DNA of 64,000 nt from Mesorhabditis belari (lineage: Eukaryota; Nematoda; Chromadorea; Rhabditida; Rhabditidae): the NCBI GenBank assembly GCA_958450365.1, contig CAUEEP010000608.1:124001-188000 (forward strand), read 5' to 3'. This document shows positions 54,115 through 64,000 of the stretch, in pieces. Under the pieces are notes generated by a model. That model worked only from the letters and a program-made list of their open reading frames with translations, made no database searches and was not told the DNA's origin. Made by a program: the position numbers and the translations under genes. How positions within the stretch are numbered: position 1 is the stretch's first letter; each line of letters opens with the position of its first letter.

Positions 54115-54800
54115 AAAAAAACGGGAAAAATTGATAATAGATGTTCAAGAATGATATGAAAATATTATATTTAACTTAAAAATTAAGAAAACTAGTAGAT
54201 TATTCGGTATTTTGTTCACCCAATTTGGTTTAAACAAGAAGTCGATGGATCTGTCAGATCTGGACTTGACTTATGATCCTACCTTGCCAGGACAGAAGCC
54301 AGGTCCAAGCCAGGCTCAAGTCAAACCCAAGCCAGGTCCAAGCCAGGTCCAAGCCAGGTCCAAGTCAGGTCCAAGCCAGGTCCAAGTCAGGTCCAAGCCA
54401 GGCCAGGCTTGATCACCAAAGCAACTGGGTCTGGCTATTGGCTTTGACTGGCCTTACCAATAAGAAGTCGCTGGATCTGCCAGAATCCAGGTCTGGACTT
54501 GACTTATGATCCTACCTTTCCTGACTGATGGTCCAGCCCAATTAGAGCACTTTTCCAGTAAACCAAAGCTATCATTGATTTTTCACACTTCTAGAAACTC
54601 CAAACGTTCATCTCGAGGTCCAATCAATCGTTGATTTGGAAATCCCTTCTGATATTGAAGGATTCGATGTAGTTACTTCAATCTTCAAAAAAAAACCGGA
54701 AAAATTGATAATAGATATCAAGAATGATATGAAAATATGATATTTAACTTAAAAATTAAGAAAACTAGTAGATTATTCGTTATTTTGTTTACCTAATTTG
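54115..54800. repeat. Partial tandem copy of methyltransferase region
   Basis: 54238-54693 copies 52420-52790 including the ccagg array and the first 93 bases of the fifth exon (motif post-II), then stops at ttcaatcttc. A block at 54115-54237 is itself repeated at 54694-54810. Non-functional fragment. Confidence 0.75.
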
Positions 54801-54867
54801 GTTTAAACAACGCTCGATCTGAAATCGGAGATGGAATTGACAAAAATTGAACTGAAAAGAAAAGGAA

Positions 54868-54952
54868 ATTGCCCTGAGATGGGACTGAACTGGCGATCAA
54901 TAGACAGCTGAAGCTCTTCAGCCTAACGCTCTCCCACTAAGCCATTGAGGCA
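54868..54952 (-). pseudogene. tRNA-Phe(GAA)-like relic
   Basis: 5' half is convincing (gcctcaatggcttagtggga, loop ctgaaga giving GAA). The 3' half has an extra hairpin (gctgaagagcttcagc) and a mismatched acceptor. Confidence 0.5.
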
Positions 54953-55139
54953 CGCAAGCTAGCTTGTCAAAGTTACCATAAATAGGATCAAGCTGTAAGT
55001 CTTGGGCTTGACTTGTTCAAGAAAAATCACCTCTAGAATAATCCTGAGAAAGGGAACAGGTCAAGGAATGTTTCTAACAATGAATCATCGATAGATAGCT
55101 CAAGGATTGGCAAAAACGCTGCCGAATCACATTGTGATC

Positions 55140-56130
55140 TTTGTTTGGCTTTTGGAGAACAAGTTATGACCGAACGATCCTGCCAACTCTGGTTTCGATT
55201 CGATCAATCGATTCCGAGAAGGTATTGAATCTCTTGAAGACGAGCCACGTAGGGACATGGAGATTTGGGTGACCGACTACTTTCAATCACAGAATCAAGA
55301 GTTCTTCGATAAGGAGCTCCGTAATCTGAAGCAACATTGGAGGGATTTTATAGACAACGATGGTGCTTATTGTTTCCAATAAATTGTTACCTAAAGAATT
55401 TTGATTTAATTTAATGTTTGCAAAAAAACGAAATTTCTTTTGCATCAACCTAGTATATTTGACGACACTTTGACGTTTAAATCTTTATTAACCCTATAGA
55501 TTCAAGTATCAGTGAATCATAAGCACATGGAGATTTGAGTGACACACCCAAATGATTAAATAGATGATGATATTGAGTCTCTTGAAGACGAACCACATAG
55601 GCACATGGAGATTTGGATGACCGACTACTTTCAATCACAGAATCAAGAGTTCTTCGATAAGGGGATTTGCAATCTGAAGCAACGCTGGAGAAATATTTTA
55701 GACAACGATGGTGCTTATTGTTTCGAATAAATTCTTACCTAAAGAATTTTGATTAGACTTTGATTTTGAGAAACGAAACTTCTTTTGCATCAATCTAGTA
55801 CAGTGTAATATTTTAATTATCACTTTCATTGAAGCTGATAAAATAAGATGAAGTAACGGTAGTTGTATAGATTTCGGTGACACCCAAATGATCAAATAGA
55901 TGGTGATATTGAGTCTCTTGAAGACGAACCACATCGGGAATATGGAGATTTGGATGACCGGCTACTTTCAATCACAGAATCAAGAGTTCTTCGATAAGGA
56001 GATCCGTAATCTGAAGCAACTTTGGAGGGATTTTATAGACAACGATAGTGCTCATTTTTTCAAATAAATTGTTACCTAAAGGAATTTTGATTAGATTTTG
56101 ATTTTAAATTCTTTTGCATCAACCTAGTAT
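55140..56130 (+). mobile_element. Degenerate mariner, C-terminal part in three copies
   Basis: Near 55155: FGEQVMTERSCQLWF, a mariner N-terminal motif. Then three tandem copies (about 55250-55455, 55600-55805, 55935-56130) of a C-terminal block reading SQNQEFFDKE.RNLKQ, then DFIDND, each ending in ttttgcat(c)aa(c/t)ctagta, the TTAGGTTGATGCAAAAG end. Related to the MITE at 20479-21000. The middle of the enzyme is missing. Confidence 0.75.
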
Positions 56131-56184
56131 GTCTGGTTTAAAGTCGAATGACGCATCTGATTTATTCACAATAATAGCCTCCAA

Positions 56185-58973
56185 TCACGAAGTATCAAAA
56201 GACAAAAGGAAATAATTCTCTCCACGACGACAAGTGGCCCGCCATGTGTTGCCATCTCTTAACACGATCCTCATCTCGTAGACCATCAAATGTTTTTCCC
56301 AGGTGATCGGATTGTGATCGATCTCGGGAATCTCCTCTTCGACGTGTTTTGTTAAGACTTTGAAGAGCAACTCTTGGTCGTTGCCTGGTCCATCTGAATT
56401 GAAACAGTGAAAAAAATTGTATTTTTCTTGAATACTTTAATGAAAGGGCAGTAGGAGTTGCAAATTAAATCTTTTTCGAAAGCTTTGAATACGAGAGAAG
56501 TAGAGTTAGGGAAATGATTCGAGATTTTATTCAATTGTAACTTTTTTGCTTTCGCAATACATTGCATGCATGCAATTTTTTTGGTTTTAAAGAACGTTGA
56601 ACTAAAATGGAAAGAATATTTTGAACTTTTGAACTTTATTGGATAAAAATACAAAATCTAGGACTTTCGGCTTAACTAGAGTTACTAATAGATCGGTTTT
56701 TTCGACCAAAAAGCAAGAAAAAGCTCTGGAAAAGCTTAGATTTTGGCTTTTAACTTAACTTTTTAACTTTTCTTATAAGTTTTTTGCGGGGTACTCTACT
56801 CAAAATACAATAGGTAAATAAGAATTTTCAATGAAATAGTGGAAAGCGACAGTATTCCTTGAAAGAATACAATTACCGTAGAGCTTTTTGATCAGCTACT
56901 TTTAGGGTAGTGTACTGAAAAGCTTTGGGCACTAGAATGAGGTATTAAAATGTAAATTTCACAAATATTTGCTTATTTTTCATTATCCTGGAACGCATGT
57001 AAGGAAAATTTTACAAAAAAAAATAAAAAAATCAGTCATTGGGTTGTCCAGTTATGAATGAGCGTTTTTACGATTTTGTAAGTTTCTCAAGGTATCGAAC
57101 AGATGTATATAAGTGTTATATATCGTTCGAGAGCTGAAAATCTCCTCTACATTTTGGAATAAAAAAGTTTTTGAATTCATTCAACTTTTTGGGAAATTGA
57201 CTCTGCACAAAGGGAGAGGTCGTTTTCGAAAAAAAACCTATTTCAGCTTAGCTATTCCTCAAGTTTTATGGTGTAAAATACTGATAAAAAATGAGCAAAA
57301 TCGACTTGGAACCATCAAAATCGACTTGGCATCATCAAAATCGACTTGGAATCATCAAAATCCCTGCCAAGATTGTTACAAAAAGCTAAACCTATAGCCA
57401 GTTAGGTCAAAAATGACCTTATCTGGCTTCTGGATAAATTAGAAGTCGACTCTGGATGTCGTGCTATTCATTGCTCACTTTTGAAAGCAAAATTCAAGAC
57501 AGGTCAAGCTCTACAGCTTGAGCTGGCCTGATAGAATTGGTCCAAGGACCTAGACTCGAATATAGTCTTTTATAAATTCTCAAGATATCGAGCAGATGTA
57601 TATGAGTGTTATATATCATTCAAGAGCTGAATATCTCCTCTACATTTTGGAATAAAAAAGTTTTTCCATTCATTCAACTTTTTGGGAAATTGACTGCACA
57701 AAGGGAGAGGTCGTTTTCGAAAAAAAAAAAATTCAGCTTAGCTATTCCTCAAGTTTTATGGTGTAAAATAACCGCCCAGGAAAGAAAAGAAAAGTAAAGA
57801 TGCTCTGGAATTGTTATATTTAAAAAAAATTTGTATTGATATATCTATTGGCTAAACATCAAACGGTTAACTCAATTTGAGCGGAGCCAAAACTTGATCC
57901 AAAGGCACCCTTCCATTTTTTGGCCACCTCTTCTTCTGTGCAGTCGATTTGCCCAAAAGCCGAGCAAATTCAAAAGCTTTTTATATCAAAATGTAGAGGA
58001 GATCTTCAGCTTTCGAATAATACTCAGATATATTTTTTTCTTGATTTTGGTATCTTGAGAAATTTAGAAAATAGTAAAAAACGCGCGTTGATAACTGGAC
58101 AACCCAATAGATAGGCTTTTTTTTTACAAAAAGCAAGAAAAAGCTCTGGAAAAGTTTGGATTTAGCCTTTTAACTTAATCGATCTTAGACTGATCAATAG
58201 AAAATAGATCAATACACAGCCATCTGATTAATAAGAACGCTGAGAAACGATTAGTGATCTAATCTCAGACTGAGAACAAGCCAAAGTTATCTTTTAATGA
58301 AAATTCTTAAGAAAATGATTTGAATTTGATTTAAAAACGTTTTTAAAGATGATGAAAATATTCATTTTCGTTTGAAAATACTCAAGAATCATTTTCGAGA
58401 CTTTCAATTCACCAGAATTCAATAAAAAGCACCAGAATTCATTAAAATTAGCCCTATTCCTGTAGATTTTAGTTTAGAAAACTCACTGAAAAAGTACTGC
58501 AATTGTTGAAGGTCTAAATCGGCATCAAGATCTTTTTCCAGGACATCCAAATGCTCTCGATAGAAATCGGCGTTCACTTCAACGTTCACATTGATCATTT
58601 TGAGAGCATCTTCCAAATAGATCTCTTGAATCGTTGGCTCGTCGGGCAACTGTTCCTCAGGGTTTAAAACGAATCGATCGAATTCCTCTCTTGTGTCAAA
58701 TGTGGAGATGGGAATCTTTTTAATGCCCATATCCCAATCTCCAGGTCCAGTTACTATCAGTTTTTCCGTTCTCTCAGCATCTCCGAAAAATACTCCACTG
58801 CATTCGGCCCAGAAAACGGTGGTCATATCTCTCCAAAAGAATTTCCCCTCGGCAATTCGTGCTTTCAACGAGAGTTCCTGGGTTTTCTTTCTTTCTTTCT
58901 TTATTTCTTTCTTTTCGTCTTTCTGAGGTTTTCTTTCTCTTTTCTTCTTGCTGACTTTCGATTTGTGAAACAT
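56185..58973 (-). CDS. Unrecognised two-exon gene, 231 aa, Lys-rich N-terminus
   Basis: Exons 58973-58487 and 56393-56185 join in phase (donor a/gtgagt). The first 35 residues are almost entirely Lys/Arg/Glu (SKKKRERKPQKDEKKEIKKE), consistent with a nuclear or RNA-associated protein. Then a compact domain: KFFWRDMTTVFWAECSGVFF, EKLIVTGPGDWDMGIKKIPI, DTREEFDRFVLNPEEQLPDE, a helical acidic part (KDLDADLDLQQLQYFF) and a C-terminal block (NPITWEKHLMVYEMRIVLRD, CRRGENYFLLSFD). No family recognised. The intron holds a transposon (57039-58107). No damage seen. Confidence 0.72.
57039..58107. mobile_element. MITE, TTGGGTTGTCCAGTTAT family
   Basis: Ends ttgggttgtccagttatgaa and ttgataactggacaacccaa. 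The left arm (57080-57260) is repeated directly at 57570-57770 and inverted at 57930-58100 (tctcctctacatttt, gggaaattgact), so the element is a composite of three arms. Confidence 0.75.
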
Positions 58974-59144
58974 GATGAAAAATTAATAAATTCAATAGTG
59001 AATATAGATATTTTGTAAAGTAAAGAATTCAATTATGAAAGAAAATATTGATTTAAAAAAAGGTTAGTCACAAAAGGGATTTCCCAATTTCTCTGTCGCG
59101 TTTCCATGGCCTCTCTATTCCTCCCCGTTATCTTTTCCCCTTTC

Positions 59145-59525
59145 CCACTTTCGATTGCTACTTGTTGTTCGCCACGTCATCTCACTCTTTTGCTGAATAA
59201 AACTACTTCAGATCTTCCAAACATCTGAGTCACCTTATGTTGTACGAGTTTAAAAAAGGATCTTCTTTGTCGATGGCCCAGAATATTGGGTTGGCCAATA
59301 AGTCACGTGAAAGAAAGGAAATTTTAGTTTAGTTTAGTTGCCTCTCAGTGTTTACCAATAAAAGAAACTATATTATTATTCTGGGCCAGCGATAAAGAAG
59401 ATCCTTTTTTAACCTCGTACAACAGTGGAAGATGTTCTAGTGGAAGATCTGAAGTAGCTGTATTCAGCAAAAGAATGAAATGACGTGGAGAACAACAAGT
59501 AGCAATTGAAAGCGGCCAAGAGAAC
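59145..59525. repeat. Inverted repeat around a mariner-type end
   Basis: 59150-59280 and 59385-59520 are inverted copies (ttgctacttgttgttc, ctgaataaaactacttcag, aaaggatcttcttt). The centre (59286-59305) reads ttgggttggccaataagt, a typical mariner terminus. Rest of 59.0-60.2 kb: no gene seen. Confidence 0.65.
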
Positions 59526-60369
59526 AGGGAGGAAAAGAAAGGGCATAGAAACATGAACTTTCTGAATTTCTAAACTTGGCAAAGCAATGTTGAATTGTGT
59601 TTTGAGAAGGAGTGTCATTGCCATACACGTTTTTAATATTATTCTATGTCACCGACAAAGAAAATTCTTTTTTGAACCAGTACAACGTGTTTCAGTTCTG
59701 GTGAAAGATCTAGAGCAGCCTTTGAATAAAAAAATCAATAAAGAAATAGAAGAAGCATTGAAGTCTGCGTATGAAATCTTTTAAAAAGGATAAGCCGACT
59801 TTTTGGATGTAAACAGAACGGAGAAAGTCGAACGCATAAACAATTATTTTGAAAAAACAAAGTATTATCAAGACTTATGGATCAGCTTAATATTTTGGAG
59901 TTAATTTGCTAAAGAAATTTAAAACTTTGGAATGATTCAGTGAATATTCGTCTTCTTGTAATCTCTGAAAGTTTATGAATAAAATCATGTGTTCCAGCTT
60001 TGGCTTTTAGTTTATAAAGGTTTGCAAAAAGGGGATTTGGATATTACTTGTCCCGCAGTTTGAAAATCGACCCTTTAAAGCTTCGATTCAATTTTCTTCA
60101 ATTCTTTAAAGTCCTTTAAAGCGTCGAAATTTCAATTGAATTTCTACCCGTCTTCAAGCTTATTTGGGAGATATTGATTTCAGATTATGAATCTCTATAC
60201 TCGATTTAGTAATATGTACACTACTGGACAATGGAGTATCATATTTGAAAAAAGATCGTCACTTTCGCGCGTCTATAACTCCCTTATCTTTACCGTATTT
60301 CTAAATATTAATATTACCATTGTGTAGCCCTTGAAAAGAGCTTTCAGAAAATGTATAACACTAATAGTT

Positions 60370-60636
60370 TACGAACATTTACGAACTTTAGAGGTTAACT
60401 TAAATTAAGACAAAAAATAATACTAAAATATTCAACTCTTATAAATAAATCATTTAGATAAGGAACCCACTCCAGGCTATAACGTTTTCTTGGATTTGAT
60501 CTCGGGCAAGTGGCCGACGACAACCTACAGGCAGAGCTATCAGTTTTTGTGTCGCAACTCTAATGGTTAATTTTTGAATAAAAGCTTTGTTATCACAGGT
60601 TGACACTAGAATTAGAATGATATTATAAAATTAGAA
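60370..60636 (+). pseudogene. Captured last exon of the C-type lectin
   Basis: Matches 34308-34570, covering the end of exon 7 (acgaactttagaggtta), the whole intron and the final exon (PTTTYRQSYQFLCRNSNG and TAA). The intron is present, so copying was at DNA level. No upstream lectin sequence is attached. Confidence 0.85.
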
Positions 60637-60788
60637 TGTACACTACTGGACAATGGAATATCATATTTGAAAAAAGATCGTCACTTTCGCGCGTCTATAA
60701 CTCCCTTATCTTTACCGTATTTCTAAATATTAATATTACCATTGTGTAGCCATTGAAAAGAGCTTTCAGAAAATGTATAACACTAATA

Positions 60789-61352
60789 TTAGGTGTGTGA
60801 AAAAATAATCCACGTTTTTTATTTTTATCTGATGACCAAATAAGACGCTGTCTTCTCGAAAACCCTCGTTCAACCTCTTCAGAAATAGGCCTTACATTAA
60901 ATTGTGATGGGTCAACCGTAAGGAAACGCTTGAATGCCATGAATTTTATCAAAAAGTTGGACAAATGGATACCGCATGAACGATAACGCGCGACCACATG
61001 TCTCTTTACAGACTCGACAAAAAATCCAGAGTGTTGGATGGGAGGCTTTACCACATCCACCTTATAGTCCAGACCTTTCTCCATCTGATTATGATTTATT
61101 TTTGTCTCTGTCTAACTTTTTGGCCAATAAACGGTTCAATTCCGAAGAAGATGTCAAAAGCGAGGTTGATCTTTTCTTCGCCTCTAAGGACCAAGATTTT
61201 TTTTATCGTGGAATGTCTTTACTTGTAGAACGTTGGCAAAAGGTTGTTCTTTCGAATGGTGATTACTTCGTTGAATAAAAATTATTTTAACAAAACTTAT
61301 GGTCTTTTATATTTAAACGTTAAAAACGTGGATTACTTTTTCACACACCTAA
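60789..61352 (+). mobile_element. Mariner, internally deleted, TSD TA
   Basis: 564 bp, ends ttaggtgtgtgaaaaa / ttttcacacacctaa, TA duplication. Keeps only the 3' part of the transposase. Confidence 0.88.
60976..61278 (+). pseudogene. Mariner transposase C-terminal third
   Basis: 100 codons: NDNARPHVSLQTRQKI (second catalytic Asp, residue 3), LPHPPYSPDLSPSDYDLFLS (third Asp, residue 38), ending WQKVVLSNGDYFVE. The 34-residue spacing gives the DD34D signature of mariner. The DNA-binding domain and first Asp are missing. Confidence 0.88.
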
Positions 61353-61440
61353 TAGTTTAAACTCAAAGACAAGGGAGTTACAGACACGCGAAAGTGACGA
61401 TCGTTTTTTCAAATATCATATTTCATTGTCCAGTACTGTA

Positions 61441-62322
61441 GTGATTATTGTTGGTTTAGATATAATCTTTTTTACAGTAATAATGGTTGGTTCAGTGGTT
61501 TGAGATTGGGAGAGTAGAGACGACTCCACGGCACACTTCGGCAGCTCGTTCACATTGCTTTTATACGGAACTCGGGCGTTCGTCTCGTCTTCCACACAAT
61601 GGAGTTGAACGGATAGCGACGCATATTAAATCTCGCACAATAGGCGTTCGTCCACATAGATATCTATCTGGCCATTTCCATACGTGGCGATCTCAATCAC
61701 GAGATCGTCACGACAAGTACTGTATGTAGTCTGGAAACGAAAGTTCGTACGGGAAGTTCATGCTTTTCCCCAGTTATTGCTGAGCCATAAGTACATAAAA
61801 CCAAAAAGATGTAAGTGTGCTTTTCCCCAGTTATTGTTGACCCATAAGTACATAAAACCAAAAAGATGTAAGTAAGACTTTAGTAAGACTTTAGTAAGTT
61901 GTATGTAGTCCGGAATGAAAAGCTCAAGGGGAAGTTTATGCTTTTCCCTAGTTAGAAGCGAAGAACCCAAATCAAGGGTGAGAAAATATGAACAGATACT
62001 TTCAAAGATTTCTTTTCAAAGATCCAAAGTCATTCAGCAAAATTTAGAAACCCGATTCGAAATCAGCATCAAAAATTGAAACGAATAGTCTTTTCTATTC
62101 TTTAAAATCCTATTTTAACTTCAGCTTTTTCCTTTTTTTGCTTTTATTCTTAATTTGTACACAAATTTTTTCAATAATTATAATCTTTTAAAAAGAAACT
62201 TCTAAAAGAAACGAAATTCTTCAAAATATCATTTATTAAAGATAATTGTAATATTTGACATTTGTTTTCGATTGTTGAATGACCTAAAAAATTGAATTGT
62301 TTTTTTCTGGACTTCAATCCGC
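61441..62322. repeat. Spacer with a 60-bp tandem duplication
   Basis: Two units (61768-61815 and 61826-61873) of ttttccccagttattg..taagtacataaaacc. An 80-codon open frame at 61487-61729 shows no recognisable domain. No gene supported. Confidence 0.5.
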
Positions 62323-63777
62323 TTACAGAAGTTTTTTTGTATATTCCCGGTATGGGTCGGTGAAGAGACAAATCAAAATTGAACCAAACATTCCGTGTAT
62401 TGCAATGATGGCCACATTGATGTTGTTCACCAATTGTTGAACGATAATATCGCCTAAAACGACAAACACAAAAAAGACCATTGGAAAGACGATAGTGAGA
62501 AATGGAGCAAGAATCTGTAAAAATGAATAGCTTGATTTCGTTATCAAATTCGACTTTCTGTGCTTTGATTTTTGTTTATAAGAGGTTTAAAGATTAGCTT
62601 TAAAGATAGCTTTAGAGATTAGCTTTAAAGATAGATTTAAAGATAGTTTTAAAGATAGATTTAAAGATAGATTTAAAGATAGATTTAAAGATAGCTTTAT
62701 AGATAGCTTTCAAGATAGCTTTCAAGATAGCTTTCAAGAATAGCTTTAAAGATAGCTTTAAAGATAGCTTTATAGATAGCTTTATAGATAGCTTTAAAGA
62801 TGACTTTAAAAATTAGCTTTAAAGATTAGCGTCTAATGAAGGACACCAATTGGGAGTACTAAAACTAGTAAATAACTTAGTAAATAAACCGAACTACCTT
62901 CATTAGATGGAATAGATGCCATGAATGACCTAAAAATCACCTAAAATTCAACTTTTCTCATTCAATTGCCAGCCTAAGGCACCCTTTTCACCTTTTACTT
63001 TCACTTGACATAAGTGAAGACTGAAGTTACAGTTAGATTAATTAGCTTATTGTTAATCTGATCAGGGTTCTCACAAGGGAATGATCCGAAATGGCCGGGC
63101 CGCTACGCCCCTGAAGGGCAAACGCTTATCGAGCATCGGCAATTTTTACTTGGACTCGTTCTTTATCATTAACGATCATTAGAAATAATCACTGACAAGG
63201 GCATTTTCCGAACTGGGCGGCCGATTTCGCTACGCTCCTGAAGGGCAAACACCTATCGAGCATGAGGAACACGATGCTCTATTTATTTTTTGCCCATTCT
63301 TAATGGTTCACAAGAAAAATCGTGTTCCCCTTGCTCGATAGGCGTTTGTCCTTCAGCGTCGTAGCGAAAACTGCCGCCCAGTTCGGAAAATGCCCTTGTC
63401 AATGATTATTTCTAATGATCGTTAATGATAAAGAACGAGTCCAAGTAAAAACTGAGCAACAGGTTCTCATCAAACCTGAATAAAAAGAGAAACACAGAGT
63501 TTCTTGTGAAGTTGCCGAGTCTTTGCACTCATGTAGTGGAGTGACGTATTCAATAGGTGAAATGAATGCCAAATGAGTAAGGATCCCTAAACAAATTCAA
63601 ACATTCTAATTCGCTCAATTTCACAACCAAAAGTGACATTTCAATGAAAATTTCGACTACTACCACTTCGCATCCATTCATTGCATTGAAATTGGGAAAA
63701 CGAGAGAAAAGTGGAATCGACACATCGGCTATCCAAGCGTTCGTATCTCTTGTCACAAATGCATGCTGGGGATAGCT
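62323..63777 (-). CDS. Serpentine chemoreceptor-like, 3' end (5' outside window)
   Basis: Worm seven-helix receptor, plasma membrane of sensory cells by family. Last exon 62514-62323 is open for 64 codons: a hydrophobic helix (ILAPFLTIVFPMVFFVFVVL), then NNINVAIIAIHGMFGSILIC as helix 7 and TDPYREYTKKLL. The HG..S/T..PYRE ending is typical of the srh/str superfamily. An upstream exon begins at 63777 (SYPQHAFVTRDTNAWIADVS, then a hydrophobic segment VVVVEIFIEMSLLVV). Its donor is unresolved, so the junction is not given. Their intron holds a (agctttaaagat)n array and a palindromic element. Confidence 0.65.
62583..62832. repeat. (agatagctttaa)n minisatellite
   Basis: About 20 units of 12 bases with variants gattt, ttata and ttcaa. 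Intronic in the chemoreceptor-like gene. Confidence 0.88.
63060..63470. mobile_element. Palindromic (fold-back) element
   Basis: 63147-63285 and 63320-63455 are inverted copies (tttttacttggactcgttct, cattttccgaactgggcgg, atcgagca). A direct partial copy of the ctgaagggcaaac..atcgagcat block precedes it at 63110. No ORF. Confidence 0.75.
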
Positions 63778-64000
63778 CTGAAACTGAAAGTATATTGCAT
63801 TTTTAGTCTAAATTATTATTGAACCAGTCGAAAAACTCGCCGTTAGACGGGTTTTTTCGGCCGTGTTTTCGCTGGTGTTTTAGGGCTAACGCATAGTTTG
63901 ATCTCTGAATTTAAAGGCTCCAAGATCCCTCTAACAATATTGGATCTACATCTTAATCCCTCAAAGCAATATCGGAACCAACCCTGGCACCATCCGAAGC

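Larger units (their letters stand above)
60214..61440. mobile_element. Tc1-like element (CACTACTGGACAATGG ends) with internal cargo
   Basis: Left end twice, as 150-bp direct repeats (60214-60369 and 60637-60788), and right end inverted at 61363-61440 (gaaagtgacgatcg, cattgtccagtactgtagtg). Between the direct repeats lies a lectin exon fragment; a mariner copy is inserted before the right end. Confidence 0.75.

Noticed and set aside
57859..57970. Minus stretch reading GQIDCTEEEVAKKWKGAF and then a stop, looked like a terminal exon
   Set aside because: It aligns with the two other arms of the MITE at 57039-58107, has no acceptor, and is therefore transposon sequence.
59345..59784. Frames of 65-71 codons
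   Set aside because: Lie in the inverted repeat around a mariner-type end and show no conserved transposase motif.
61487..61729. 80-codon plus frame, basic and His/Arg-rich
   Set aside because: No domain, no splice context, borders a transposon; too little evidence for a gene.

Overview
The window looks like gene-rich, repeat-rich nuclear DNA of a rhabditid-type nematode. Four things point there: genes split by many short introns (38 to a few hundred bases), an expanded set of nuclear hormone receptor and C-type lectin genes typical of worms, a serpentine chemoreceptor tail, and an interstitial array built on TTAGGC, the nematode telomere unit. No bacterial or organellar features were seen. 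Most genes here have many exons, so the models below were joined by hand from splice signals and reading phase. Nothing was checked against a database. || Layout, left to right. 1-4.8 kb: 3' part of a nuclear hormone receptor gene (+), its introns filled with MITEs and a minisatellite. 4.9-6.3 kb: mariner remnants with repeated DNA-binding domains. 7.9-9.7 kb: tRNA-Trp copies inside a repeat shared with 37-40.6 kb. 11.7-13.8 kb: a 180-bp hairpin-bearing satellite in two blocks. 15.3-22.0 kb: a second, apparently decaying nuclear receptor (+) interrupted by several transposons. 23.7-28.0 kb: a RING/B-box/coiled-coil (TRIM-like) gene (-), partly duplicated and invaded by a 220-bp MITE family. 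29.1 kb: TTAGGC array. 29.5-34.5 kb: two head-to-head two-domain C-type lectin genes that share a 560-bp promoter region. 34.6-45.0 kb: three elements with TGT ends and 4-bp target duplications, one carrying an integrase-type ORF (Ginger-like). 38.0-39.0 kb: a pogo/Tigger-like relic. 40.4-46.8 kb: an unrecognised eight-exon gene (-) with two transposons in its introns. 49.7-54.0 kb: a SAM-dependent methyltransferase gene (+) whose long intron holds copies of its own motif-I exon mixed with tRNA-like units. 55-56.1 kb: mariner C-terminal fragments in tandem. 56.2-59.0 kb: a two-exon unknown gene (-). 60.2-61.4 kb: an element containing a captured lectin exon and an inserted mariner. 62.3-63.8 kb: the last exons of a chemoreceptor-like gene (-). 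|| Working together: the host genes are unrelated accessory families (ligand-sensing transcription factors, secreted lectins, a ubiquitin-ligase-type protein, a chemoreceptor). The unifying theme is transposon activity: at least eight terminal-repeat families, several nested, several carrying fragments of neighbouring host exons.
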